DNA of 25,239 nucleotides, taken from the NCBI GenBank assembly GCA_959019945.1, contig CAUEQD010000030.1:1-25239 (forward strand). The letters are read 5' to 3'. Below, piece by piece: positions 6,993-14,536 of the stretch (its first letter is position 1; each line of letters opens with the position of its first letter). The position numbers were made by a program, and so were the translations under genes. Origin of the DNA: an uncultured Collinsella sp. (GTDB lineage: Bacteria; Actinomycetota; Coriobacteriia; Coriobacteriales; Coriobacteriaceae). Below the pieces are notes generated by a model. That model did not search any database and was not told the DNA's origin. It saw only the letters and a list, made by a program, of their open reading frames with translations.

Positions 6993-7051
6993 GGTACTCA
7001 CAATTACAACGCGTTTATTCCCCTGTTGGCGCCTTTCTAACCCCTCTAAGC

Positions 7052-8263
7052 TTAAAGAGAGAATAGACGTGCAGTGACCGTCTCTGGTATACCCTGGCTG
7101 TTGCGCACCGTGGCGTACGTAAGGAATGAGTCCGATTTTCCCGCCGTAGCTGGATAATCGCCATACTCCAAAGCGCGGTCGGGCGACAGCAGCGAGCCAT
7201 AGGTCTTGGCAGAGGTGTCGATCAGGAAATGCGACGCCTGTACCTTAACAAGGTATTTATTCTTCTTGCCAGCCGCACATGCGAGCGGCTCGCGGGACAG
7301 GAAGAGGTACGGCCCTCCCTCATTACCGATATATGTGCCCATATTGCCCAGGCTGCCCACGCCACTATAGGCCGCCTCGATAGAAAACACGAAGGTATCG
7401 CCCATATATACGGCCTCGAAAGGCGAGACTGACGAGGGAAGGACTAGCTGGGCACGTTTGGTGTTGTTGCCGTCGGTCAGATCGATTGCCGTTATGCCGT
7501 AGTAGACGCCCTCGTCGTTGCGGACACGCGGCGAGATGGTCAAAATGCCGTCGCTCGCGCGCGGGGCCGATGCAAAGCGGCCCGTCGATTTCCAAATTAC
7601 CTCGGCCTTGGATTCATCAAGCGAGCGACGATAGCAAAACGAATCACTACTCGTTTTATTGCCGCCTGCCGAAGGCATTTTATACCAGATGACTGATGCC
7701 CCGAACGCCGTAAACAGCGGCGGATCGTAGTCCTTGCCACCTCGATCGAGCTCAACCACGTCGCCAGAGAGCGAAGCGCCCGACAGATTTTGAGCGTAGA
7801 GCTTCCACGATGAATTGGCAAAGTTCATCTCAACCCACGCGAATACGCCGTCGCCGGCACGGACATCGTAGAATGCATATCCCGTGCCCTCGATAGGATC
7901 CTCGATTAATGTGATAAGCGAGCCATCGCCCAGGTTGAGCACACCGAGCGTGTTGGCGTGCAGTGCCGATGCGGGCGCCATCATTGCCGCGGCGTAATCG
8001 CCGTCGCAGTAGTACAGCAGCGTACCCAGAGGCAGCGTCCACGACGCCGCCGGCTCAAGATCGATGTCGACTGCCTCGTACTCATCCGTAATCGAGATGA
8101 TTTTGGAATCATCCTTGATAACCTGCGGCTCGCCGGCGGCATCATCGCTGGTGCCCGTTTTTTTCGAGCATCCGGCAAGCACCGTGGCAGCGCCCGCGGC
8201 AGCCCCACCGAGTACAAAGCCGCGACGCGATATTCCGTTCTTGATGTGATCGGCGATACCCAT
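7052..8263 (-). CDS. Tat-exported lipoprotein, beta-rich, unknown function
   Basis: A 403-residue predicted lipoprotein. The N terminus has a twin-arginine motif, SRRGFVLGG at 12-20, a hydrophobic Ala/Gly core and a lipobox LAGC with Cys32, so it should be exported folded and anchored to the outer face of the membrane. The mature part is rich in alternating hydrophobic and aromatic residues, with recurring W/Y and G-D turns, compatible with a beta-propeller. I recognise no catalytic motif. The ATG shares one base with the TAA of the TSCPD gene upstream (TAATG), implying translational coupling. Tat export suggests that it folds, perhaps with a cofactor, before export. Its partner and substrate are unknown. 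Confidence 0.85.
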   Translation of the reverse strand: MGIADHIKNGISRRGFVLGGAAAGAATVLAGCSKKTGTSDDAAGEPQVIKDDSKIISITDEYEAVDIDLEPAASWTLPLGTLLYYCDGDYAAAMMAPASALHANTLGVLNLGDGSLITLIEDPIEGTGYAFYDVRAGDGVFAWVEMNFANSSWKLYAQNLSGASLSGDVVELDRGGKDYDPPLFTAFGASVIWYKMPSAGGNKTSSDSFCYRRSLDESKAEVIWKSTGRFASAPRASDGILTISPRVRNDEGVYYGITAIDLTDGNNTKRAQLVLPSSVSPFEAVYMGDTFVFSIEAAYSGVGSLGNMGTYIGNEGGPYLFLSREPLACAAGKKNKYLVKVQASHFLIDTSAKTYGSLLSPDRALEYGDYPATAGKSDSFLTYATVRNSQGIPETVTARLFSL

Positions 8264-8526
8264 TAGGCGATCTCGGTGCGAGCGGCCTCGATAGCGCGTG
8301 TAAGCTGGTCGGCGCAGGAGGTCTTTTTCATACCGCAGGTATTACCGGCGAGAACCTCGATTACGCGATCGGCAGGAGCGCCCTCGACCAGCTTGGAGAT
8401 AGCCTTGAGATTGCCGTCGCAGCCGCCGGTAAACTCAACGCCCATCACCTTGTTGCCGTCATCGGAAAGATCAAGGTGAATATTGCGAGCGCACACGCCC
8501 TGAGGCTTGTAATCAAACGAAATCAT
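8263..8526 (-). CDS. TSCPD domain-containing protein
   Basis: An 87-residue stand-alone TSCPD domain protein of the TIGR03905 type. TSCPD domains also occur at the C terminus of some ribonucleotide reductases, where they are thought to bind metal. Conserved cysteines are present: VCARNI near residue 12, TGGCDGN near 36, and GNTCGMKKTSCADQL near 64-74, where the usual TSCPD reads TSCAD. AGGGG lies 7 bases before the ATG. It is the first gene of a coupled pair with the Tat lipoprotein. Its biochemical role is not established, and metal binding is an inference from the cysteines. Confidence 0.9.
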   Translation of the reverse strand: MISFDYKPQGVCARNIHLDLSDDGNKVMGVEFTGGCDGNLKAISKLVEGAPADRVIEVLAGNTCGMKKTSCADQLTRAIEAARTEIA

Positions 8527-8560
8527 GCGATCCCCTCTCAGAATGTTATTCGAGACGACT

Positions 8561-8587
8561 ATTATCCCCGTCTTTCCCTAAATGCAA
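8561..8587 (-). promoter_or_regulatory. Weak candidate promoter of the TSCPD-lipoprotein pair
   Basis: On the minus strand, GATAAT (8561-8566) matches the -10 consensus at 5 of 6 positions and lies about 35 bases upstream of the ATG. TTGCAT (8582-8587) is a poor -35, and the 15-base spacer is short. Confidence 0.3.
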
Positions 8588-8590
8588 CGA

Positions 8591-8628
8591 GGCGCTTTGC
8601 CGGCAACACACATTACCAGCAAAGCGCC
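8591..8628. terminator. Probable terminator of purB
   Basis: GGCGCTTTGC and GCAAAGCGCC form a perfect 10-bp stem with an 18-base loop, 27 bases past the purB stop. The downstream T-run on the minus strand is weak (TCGTTGCATTT). Confidence 0.6.
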
Positions 8629-8654
8629 CTAAAAAGCTAACGTTATGCCCGAAC

Positions 8655-10001
8655 CTACTCGAAGCTCAGCTGCTCCAGACGATCAAAGACCGTGTCGATA
8701 CGGGTGAGGAAGTCCCACGGATCAAAGATCTCGTCGAGCTTCTCCTGACTGACGGTGCAGCGCGGGTCGGCCTCGAGACGCTCCTTAAAGGTGGGGCCGG
8801 AGACACAATCCTGTACCTCGTGCCAGGTTGCCATAGCGTTCTCCTGCACAATGGCGTACGCGTCCTCGCGGGTGATGCCCGTGTCGACGAGGGCGAGCAG
8901 TACCTTGGAAGAGAAGATGAGGCCGCGGGTCTTATTGAGGTTGGCCATCATGCGGGCGGGATACAGTTGCAGGCCGTCGATAACGCGAATGAGGCACTGG
9001 AACATGTGGTCGAGGGCGATGAAGCTGTCGGCCTGGGCGACGCGCTCGGCAGAGGAGTGCGAAATGTCACGCTCGTGCCACAGGGCGACGTTGTCGAAGG
9101 CAACCTGCGCGTTGGCCTTCACGACGCGCGACAGGCCGCAGACCTTCTCCATGGTGATGGGGTTGCGCTTGTGCGGCATGGCGGAGCTGCCCTTTTGACC
9201 CTTACGGAACGGTTCCTCGGCCTCGAGCGTATCAGTCTTCTGCAGATTGCGGACCTCGGTAGCGATGCGCTCGCAGGTGGCTGCGGTGGTGGCGAGAACG
9301 CCGGCGAGATAGGCGTGATGGTCGCGGCTGATAACCTGCGTGGACAGCGGGTCGTGAACCAGGCCCAGGTGCTCGCAGACATACTCCTCGACGAACGGCT
9401 CGATGGAGCTGTACGTGCCGACAGCGCCCGAGATGGCACCAAAGGCAACATTCTTGCGGGCGTCCTCAAGACGATCCAGATCGCGCTTGAGCTCCCAGGC
9501 CCAAGAGCCAAACTTCATGCCGAAGGTCATCGGCTCGGCGTGGATGCCATGAGTGCGGCCGGCACAGAGCGTGTTGCGCTCCTCAAAGGCGCGACGCTTG
9601 CAAATCTCGCCGAGCTTCTTGACGTCCTCGATGATCAGGTCGCAGGCCTGGGTGAGCTGGTAGCACAGGGCCGTGTCGCCCAGATCCGAGCTGGTCATGC
9701 CATAGTGAACCCAGCGGCTGGGCTTGGGGTCGCCCTCGGGAACATCGGCATCGATGTATTCCTTCATGTTGGTCAGGAAGGCAATGACGTCGTGGCGCGT
9801 GACTTCCTCGATCTCATCGACCTTCGCCTTCTCAAAGTTGGCATGGTCGCGGATCCACTGGGCCTCGTCTTTGGAAATACCGATCTTGCCGAGCTCCGCC
9901 TGGGCCTCGCAGGCCAAGACCTCGATCTCCTGCCAAATGGCGTACTTGTTCTCGAGGGAGAAGATGTGTCCCATCTCCGGGCGGGTATAGCGATCGATCA
10001 T
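8655..10001 (-). CDS. purB: Adenylosuccinate lyase
   Basis: A cytoplasmic lyase of the fumarase/aspartase superfamily that releases fumarate twice in purine synthesis: SAICAR to AICAR, and adenylosuccinate to AMP. Family blocks are present: HYGMTSSDLGDTA near residue 99, RTHGIHAEPMTFG near 149 with the catalytic His region, and the signature GSSAMPHKRNP near 271-281 carrying the flexible catalytic loop Ser. The total of 448 residues is normal. The frame runs 22 codons further upstream, but AAAAGGAG lies 5 bases before the ATG at 10001 and the protein then starts MIDRYTRPEMG, as is usual. It is a single gene between the tRNA-Gly repeat region and a terminator. It uses the product of purC, encoded 4 kb away on the same strand. 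Confidence 0.96.
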   Translation of the reverse strand: MIDRYTRPEMGHIFSLENKYAIWQEIEVLACEAQAELGKIGISKDEAQWIRDHANFEKAKVDEIEEVTRHDVIAFLTNMKEYIDADVPEGDPKPSRWVHYGMTSSDLGDTALCYQLTQACDLIIEDVKKLGEICKRRAFEERNTLCAGRTHGIHAEPMTFGMKFGSWAWELKRDLDRLEDARKNVAFGAISGAVGTYSSIEPFVEEYVCEHLGLVHDPLSTQVISRDHHAYLAGVLATTAATCERIATEVRNLQKTDTLEAEEPFRKGQKGSSAMPHKRNPITMEKVCGLSRVVKANAQVAFDNVALWHERDISHSSAERVAQADSFIALDHMFQCLIRVIDGLQLYPARMMANLNKTRGLIFSSKVLLALVDTGITREDAYAIVQENAMATWHEVQDCVSGPTFKERLEADPRCTVSQEKLDEIFDPWDFLTRIDTVFDRLEQLSFE

Positions 10002-10045
10002 AGCGGCTCCTTTTTGGTTATTGGCACGTTGGTCGTAACCCAACC

Positions 10046-10051
10046 ATTGTA
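10046..10051 (-). promoter_or_regulatory. Possible -10 element of purB
   Basis: TACAAT on the minus strand, about 45 bases before the ATG, matches the -10 consensus at 5 of 6 positions. No good -35 is seen 16-18 bases upstream. A short GTTGG/CCAAC inverted repeat lies between it and the gene. Confidence 0.3.
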
Positions 10052-10103
10052 CCGTGCGCAGGTGCAAGTATGGGCAGCAGGCATTAACCTAACATTTTGG
10101 AAT

Positions 10104-10155
10104 TGGAGCGGGCAACGGGACGTCCGCGCATTTGCTTCGCAAATCCGCACCGGCT
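10104..10155. repeat. tRNA-Gly tail repeat, copy 1
   Basis: A 52-base unit whose first 18 bases are identical to the tRNA-Gly 3' end (10427-10444, CCA to T-loop), in the same orientation. It continues into GTCCGCG and a hairpin ATTTG-CTTCG-CAAAT. It matches copy 2 at 50 of 52 positions by eye. Confidence 0.85.
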
Positions 10156-10234
10156 GCGGTCGATCCCCTCGGATTCACGGTGACGATGGGGAAGACTTTG
10201 TTGAATTGGCCGTCCCGAGGTCTTCTGTGCTCCA
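10156..10234. other. Spacer between tRNA-tail repeats
   Basis: No gene is recognised. The stretch separates the two 52-base repeat copies, whose starts are 131 bases apart. Confidence 0.4.
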
Positions 10235-10286
10235 TGGAGCGGACAACGGGACGTCCGCGTATTTGCTTCGCAAATCCGCACCGGCT
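10235..10286. repeat. tRNA-Gly tail repeat, copy 2
   Basis: A second copy of the 52-base unit, with differences at two positions (GGACAAC for GGGCAAC, and GCGTATTT for GCGCATTT). It starts 192 bases before the genuine tRNA 3' end. Further GC-rich stem-loops follow to about 10354, including GGCGCC repeats and CGCTTCGCG. Confidence 0.85.
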
Positions 10287-10355
10287 TCAGGCGCCTGTCG
10301 GCGCCTTCGCCTGCTCGCTACAAACGCTTCGCGTTCGCTTAACGCTCGCACCCTG

Positions 10356-10391
10356 GCGGGTTCGAGTCCCGGCGCTTGGTAGTAAAAAGCA
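10356..10391 (+). repeat. Inverted copy of the tRNA-Gly T-arm and tail
   Basis: On the plus strand, bases 10356-10371 are an exact 16-base copy of the T-arm that the genuine tRNA-Gly carries on the minus strand at 10439-10454. A diverged acceptor strand follows, then AGTAAAAAGCA, which also matches the sequence just past the real tRNA end. The two tails therefore face each other across the terminator. The 5' half of a tRNA is not recognisable upstream, so this is not a functional tRNA. Confidence 0.7.
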
Positions 10392-10413
10392 CGGCAACGT
10401 AACGCTGCCGTGC
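10384..10413 (-). terminator. Terminator of tRNA-Gly
   Basis: GCACGGCA (10389-10396) pairs with TGCCGTGC (10406-10413), and on the minus strand a TTTTT run follows. A wider inverted repeat AGTAAAAAGCA/TGCTTTTTACT (10381-10391 and 10417-10427) encloses it, so it may act in both directions. Confidence 0.85.
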
Positions 10414-10426
10414 TTGTGCTTTTTAC

Positions 10427-10501
10427 TGGAGCGGGCAACGGGACTCGAACCCGCGAGTGTCAGCTTGGGAAGCTGATGCCTTACCACTTGGCGATGCCCG
10501 C
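10427..10501 (-). tRNA. tRNA-Gly(CCC)
   Basis: The acceptor is GCGGGCA/TGCCCGC, followed by the D-arm GCCAAGTGGTAAGGC. The anticodon stem is TCAGC/GCTGA with loop TTCCCAA, placing anticodon CCC at 10467-10469. The T-arm is GCGGG-TTCGAGT-CCCGT, the discriminator is T, and CCA is encoded at 10427-10429. Reading the anticodon as TCC would need a 5-base loop, so CCC is the better call. Confidence 0.93.
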
Positions 10502-10514
10502 TTGTGCGTTGGCT

Positions 10515-10544
10515 AGTATAACGCGGTTGTCTTGTTCGATACAA
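10515..10544 (-). promoter_or_regulatory. Promoter of tRNA-Gly
   Basis: On the minus strand, TTGTAT (10539-10544) and TATACT (10515-10520) are separated by 18 bases. The -10 ends 13 bases before the mature tRNA 5' end. Confidence 0.6.
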
Positions 10545-10798
10545 GGGTGGTGATGCTTGTTTTAGCTGTGGAGAATCATTTGAAAACCGCGCCAATTGTG
10601 GAGATGAGGACCTTTGTCTTTCTTTTCTTACCATCTTTTACCTGCACTTTTATCTGATTGTTGTATTTGAGCTCGATTTGTCAGAAATCGGGCAAGCTTT
10701 TGGTCAGGCTCCGGTACTTACCCGCATGAACCTCGGGGGTAGCCTCATCCTACGCGTCGCAGCCTCCCCGTGCGGCGCACGAGGGATAAGGAGCAGCC
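10545..10798 (+). other. Leader region of the surface adhesin gene
   Basis: There is no gene in this stretch. Two small stem-loops are visible: CGATTT/AAATCG at 10674-10690, and a bulged CCTC...GTGC-GGC-GCAC-GAGG hairpin at 10763-10784 just before AAGGAG. I could not match it to a known riboswitch, and no strong promoter hexamers stand out. Confidence 0.4.
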
Positions 10799-13700
10799 AT
10801 GTCCAACGCACCCACGCACTCTGTCCACAGCGCAATCGCAACAGGTCCGCTGCTCCTGCTCCTCTTCCTGCTTTTCGGCTGCCTGGCACCGGGAGCCGCA
10901 TTTGCCGTCGATGGCTACGACCAGCTCGGCTTCCGCACTATTAGCGATGATTGTGGACCCTTCTTCATCGGCAAGTATGAAGCTCAAGACACCTCGATTG
11001 CCTACTGCATGAACCAGGAGCGCCCCGGCCCCACCAAACCGGGCGGCCCATGGCTCAACTTTGATCAAGGCTGGGTGTGGCTCGACGACGAGTTCGCGGC
11101 AATCGTTTGTCACGGATATCCTACCGCCACGTCGTTTGGCGGTTACCATCTTTCACCCGATCGCGCCCGCGCCGCCACCCAGCTTGCCGTATGGATGCTC
11201 AACGGCACTACCCATGTCGACGGCACCTACTCCTACACGACCGCTCAGGGCAAAACCAAGAGCGGACACTTTACCGCCGACAATGAAGTCGTGGCGGCTG
11301 CGCGGTGGCTCCACGACAGCGCAAAATCAGGAAGCATCAAAGCCGCTCCGCACCGCGCGCGACGCTATCTAGGAGCCGTATCGGGCGGCAGCAAACGTCA
11401 AGACATGCTCTATGTACTGCCGGCGGTCTCTGTTTCCTTCCAAAAGCAGTCTGCTAACACCGTTATTACCAGCGGAAACAATACCTATCAGTTTACCGGG
11501 GCAACATTCGATATTTTTGAGAGCGCCAGCGGCGCGCGTGTCGGCACCATCAAGATGGACAGCAACGGTCGAGCGCAAGCAACACTTCTGCCCAACACGG
11601 CATACTACCTAGTTGAAACGAAGGCGCCGGCCGGCTATGTCCCCCGCCACGATCGTATTGCCTTTACCACGGGGAATGACGGCGGGCGGGTCGCCATTGA
11701 TGAACAGCCCGGCACCATCAATCTGCGTATCGTAAAACTCGATGCCGCGACGAATGCCGGCCCCCAGGTGGGATCTTCACTCGCAGGAGCAGAGTTCACG
11801 TGTGTGTCGCAATCAACCCCTGGATGGGCACAAATCCTCACGACCGACGAAAGCGGTCGGGCCACCCTCGCCGATGTCCCCTTAGGAACCTTTACCATCT
11901 ACGAATCAAAAACCCCCGAGGGCTACCTGCCATCCAACGACAGCTGGACCTATACCGTTGGAGCCGACCAGCTCGGCGATTCAGGCGTGGTCGAGATCGA
12001 ATCTCGCGTTTCCGATATCCCCATTGCGTTTAACCTTGAGATTTCCAAATTCAAGGATTACGGCAATAGCGACCAATCCGGCCTGGAGCAGCCGGCGGGT
12101 GGTGTTGTCTTTGAGGTTGTCAGCAACAGCTCTCAGCAGGTTGTTGGCACACTGACCACAAACGTCTATGGCTTTGCCTCCACCAAAGATCAGCCCGAAG
12201 CATGGTTCGGCGCAGGCAAGCGACCCGCCGGTGTCCACGGAGCCGTCCCATACGACCGTGCCGGCTACACGGTTCGCGAGGTTCCGGAAACCGTCCCCGA
12301 GGGTTTTAAACGTGCAGGGGAATGGACCGTCGGGGCCAATCAGATTTCCAACGGCGCCGAGCTTCAATATATCGTGGACAACCATGCTCTGTCGACGCAT
12401 CTCCAGATTGTAAAACGCGATGCCCAAACAGGCGCTTCTGTTCCACTAGCCGGATTCACCTTCCAACTACTCGACAGCAATCACGAATCTGTCTCACAAA
12501 CTTGCTGGTATCCAACACATAACGTAATGGACACCTTTACGACTGACGCGACCGGGACCGTCACACTGCCCGAATCGCTCGTGCCGGGCACCTATTATGT
12601 ACGCGAAACCTCGGCCAAAGAGCCCTATCTTGTCGGCGAGGAGATCGAGGTAAACATACCCGCCGACATGAACCTAACGCCCGTTGCAATCGCCTCGTAT
12701 TATGACCACGCCGCGACCGGAAACATCAGGATCGTTAAAACCGATGCCATAGACGGCAGCAGCCTCGCGGGCGCCGTCTTTGAGATCCGTGCCTCGAGTG
12801 ATATCGTGCGCCCCGACGGTAGCATTGCCGCGCTCGACGGTGAGACTGTCGCTACCATCACGACGGATGAAACTGGAGAAGCACGCGCGGACAACCTCCC
12901 GCTGGGACTTGGCACCGCACGCTACGAGGTTGTCGAGACTCAAGCGCCGGCAGGCTTCTTGCTCGATCGGACAACCCATATTGTCGACCTTACTTATGCC
13001 GACCAGAAAACACCCGTTGTAGAAGCACGGCTTAACGTATCCGACGATTACACCAAGGTTGATATCTCCAAGGTCGATGCAAGCGGTGAGCAGGAAGTGG
13101 AAGGCGCACAACTCACCTTATATGGTCCCGATAAAACCGAAATAGACTCCTGGACCTCATCCGACAAGCCACACCGCGTCGAACATCTTGCACCCGGCAC
13201 CTACTCGTTGCGCGAAATGATGTCTCCGCGGACCTATGACCTTGCCGAGGAAATAACGTTTGAAATAAAGGATACGGGAGAAGTCCAATCCGTCGCGATG
13301 AAGGATGCGCCCATCGAGATCAAGGGACAGGTCGACAAGCGTCAGGAACTTGTCCAACCTATCGAAAAGGGCCTGTTGGCTAACGGCGATGGTAAAAATC
13401 GCGCCGCGACGCAAACTAATACGGATGGACTTTTCTCCTATACCATCGACGCTCGAAACGATTCCGCTACTTGGGTTGATGAGTTTACGATTACCGATGA
13501 TCTTGAGTGCGCCAAAGACGGCACGGCGAGATTCATCTCAATCGAAACCCCCGTCGCCATCGGCGACCTCAACGGTCTGTGCAACGTGTGGTATCGCACG
13601 ACGCCGTTGGACTCGACAGACGTCGATGAGCCGGCGAACGCGACACTTGACGATGGACACGAAAATCCTTGGCTTGAGTCCGACGAAGTAAAAGAGAGCC

Positions 13701-14230
13701 TTGGTGAGGACTGCCGCCTCGTCGATTACGACGGCTGGCGCCTCTGGAAGGCGGATGTCTCGACCACGGAATCCACCACACTCGAGGCGGAAGAGCTCGA
13801 CCTTGCATCCAATACCGTCGTAACAGGCATTCGAATTGAATACGGTGCGGTAGCCGCCGACTTTACGACTCGAAGCGATGCGGATTCTTGGACCCGCGAT
13901 GATCTCAAAGATGAGCACGACGACCTTGACGATGCCAAAGCAATCCTTGGCACAGACGCTCGGGGCGCAGTCGTACACATGCAGGCAACGTCGGCTTATA
14001 CGCCCCAAACCGCACTCACCAACAGCGCGCGCGTCGATCTTTGCCGCAACGGTGGCGGCGATAAACTTGAGTCACATGACGAGGACAGCGTCATTCAACG
14101 CTGTACTCTACCGCAGGACCTACCGGCAACAGGATCAGTTCCCATCGCCGCTTGCATCACCGCGCTCCTGACCTCGGGTGCCGCAGCCCTATGGTTCGCT
14201 CGCCTTAGGTCGATCCCAAAGAAGCGCTAG
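10799..14230 (+). CDS. LPxTG-anchored surface adhesin with thioester-type N domain and six Cna-B/SpaA-like repeats
   Basis: A 1143-residue cell-surface protein. A signal peptide covers residues 1-36, probably cut after AAFA. The N-terminal domain (about 37-200) carries Cys70 in AYCMNQ and Gln128 in TQLAVW. These match the two motifs of Gram-positive thioester domains, which can bond covalently to host proteins. Six beta-sandwich repeats follow, each with a Lys near its start and a Glu in a YxVxE-type strand: K216/E273, K313/E369, K417/E494, K539/E603, K647/E713 and K758/E806. They are expected to form intramolecular isopeptide bonds. A further domain spans about 841-1085. The C terminus has LPATG at 1108-1112, a hydrophobic helix and a basic tail for sortase anchoring. 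AAGGAG lies 5 bases before the ATG. No sortase or other pilin is nearby, so a stand-alone adhesin is likelier than a pilus operon. Confidence 0.92.
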   Translation: MSNAPTHSVHSAIATGPLLLLLFLLFGCLAPGAAFAVDGYDQLGFRTISDDCGPFFIGKYEAQDTSIAYCMNQERPGPTKPGGPWLNFDQGWVWLDDEFAAIVCHGYPTATSFGGYHLSPDRARAATQLAVWMLNGTTHVDGTYSYTTAQGKTKSGHFTADNEVVAAARWLHDSAKSGSIKAAPHRARRYLGAVSGGSKRQDMLYVLPAVSVSFQKQSANTVITSGNNTYQFTGATFDIFESASGARVGTIKMDSNGRAQATLLPNTAYYLVETKAPAGYVPRHDRIAFTTGNDGGRVAIDEQPGTINLRIVKLDAATNAGPQVGSSLAGAEFTCVSQSTPGWAQILTTDESGRATLADVPLGTFTIYESKTPEGYLPSNDSWTYTVGADQLGDSGVVEIESRVSDIPIAFNLEISKFKDYGNSDQSGLEQPAGGVVFEVVSNSSQQVVGTLTTNVYGFASTKDQPEAWFGAGKRPAGVHGAVPYDRAGYTVREVPETVPEGFKRAGEWTVGANQISNGAELQYIVDNHALSTHLQIVKRDAQTGASVPLAGFTFQLLDSNHESVSQTCWYPTHNVMDTFTTDATGTVTLPESLVPGTYYVRETSAKEPYLVGEEIEVNIPADMNLTPVAIASYYDHAATGNIRIVKTDAIDGSSLAGAVFEIRASSDIVRPDGSIAALDGETVATITTDETGEARADNLPLGLGTARYEVVETQAPAGFLLDRTTHIVDLTYADQKTPVVEARLNVSDDYTKVDISKVDASGEQEVEGAQLTLYGPDKTEIDSWTSSDKPHRVEHLAPGTYSLREMMSPRTYDLAEEITFEIKDTGEVQSVAMKDAPIEIKGQVDKRQELVQPIEKGLLANGDGKNRAATQTNTDGLFSYTIDARNDSATWVDEFTITDDLECAKDGTARFISIETPVAIGDLNGLCNVWYRTTPLDSTDVDEPANATLDDGHENPWLESDEVKESLGEDCRLVDYDGWRLWKADVSTTESTTLEAEELDLASNTVVTGIRIEYGAVAADFTTRSDADSWTRDDLKDEHDDLDDAKAILGTDARGAVVHMQATSAYTPQTALTNSARVDLCRNGGGDKLESHDEDSVIQRCTLPQDLPATGSVPIAACITALLTSGAAALWFARLRSIPKKR

Positions 14231-14240
14231 CGCGATGAAA

Positions 14241-14274
14241 AAGCGGGCGAGCCAGTCCCCTGGCTCGCCCGCTT
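14241..14274. terminator. Strong bidirectional terminator after the adhesin gene
   Basis: AAGCGGGCGAGCCA pairs with TGGCTCGCCCGCTT in a 14-bp perfect stem with a 6-base loop. It is flanked by A and T runs and lies between two converging genes. Confidence 0.9.
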
Positions 14275-14296
14275 TCAATCATTTAAATCGCCGCAT

Positions 14297-14515
14297 CTAC
14301 TCTGCAGACGAAGATCCACCATCAACGATTGCCTGCTCGGACTCAGGAATCCCATCGGCACCCGTACTCTGTTCTTGCTCCACCTCTTCGCTGATTGCGG
14401 AGGCGGGGGTCGAGCCCTTTGCACCCACGATGTAGGCAGCCCCAAATCCTAACGCAATGGCAATCAAGGTCAAAATCACGTAGACAGGCCAATGGCGCTT
14501 AATATACGAAAACAC
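14297..14515 (-). CDS. Small single-pass membrane protein
   Basis: A 72-residue hypothetical protein. It has a short basic N terminus (YIKRH), one transmembrane helix at about 10-32, and an acidic Ser/Glu-rich tail that is probably disordered. The start is GTG at 14515 with AAGGAG 6 bases upstream. It begins 21 bases after the stop of the M28-like gene, so the two are probably one operon. The acidic tail resembles in composition the insert of its large neighbour, and a partner role is possible but unproven. Confidence 0.75.
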   Translation of the reverse strand: MFSYIKRHWPVYVILTLIAIALGFGAAYIVGAKGSTPASAISEEVEQEQSTGADGIPESEQAIVDGGSSSAE

Positions 14516-14536
14516 GTTGACTCCTTAGAGCTCCGT

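Noticed and set aside
10104..10286. CRISPR array
   Set aside because: There are only two repeats, the 79-base spacer is too long, no cas genes are present, and the repeat derives from the tRNA-Gly tail.
10356..10380. Second functional tRNA on the plus strand
   Set aside because: Only the T-arm and a diverged acceptor strand are present. No D-arm, anticodon arm or matching 5' acceptor strand is found upstream.
8820..10382. Plus-strand open frame of 520 codons opposite purB
   Set aside because: It lies antisense to the unmistakable purB frame and reads on into the tRNA-Gly repeats, so it is a shadow frame.
10427..10501. Glycine tRNA with anticodon TCC
   Set aside because: That reading needs a 5-base anticodon loop. 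The normal 7-base loop TTCCCAA gives CCC.
10690..10798. Cyclic di-GMP or other riboswitch in the adhesin leader
   Set aside because: I could not place the conserved core motifs of the classes I know; only short generic stems are visible.
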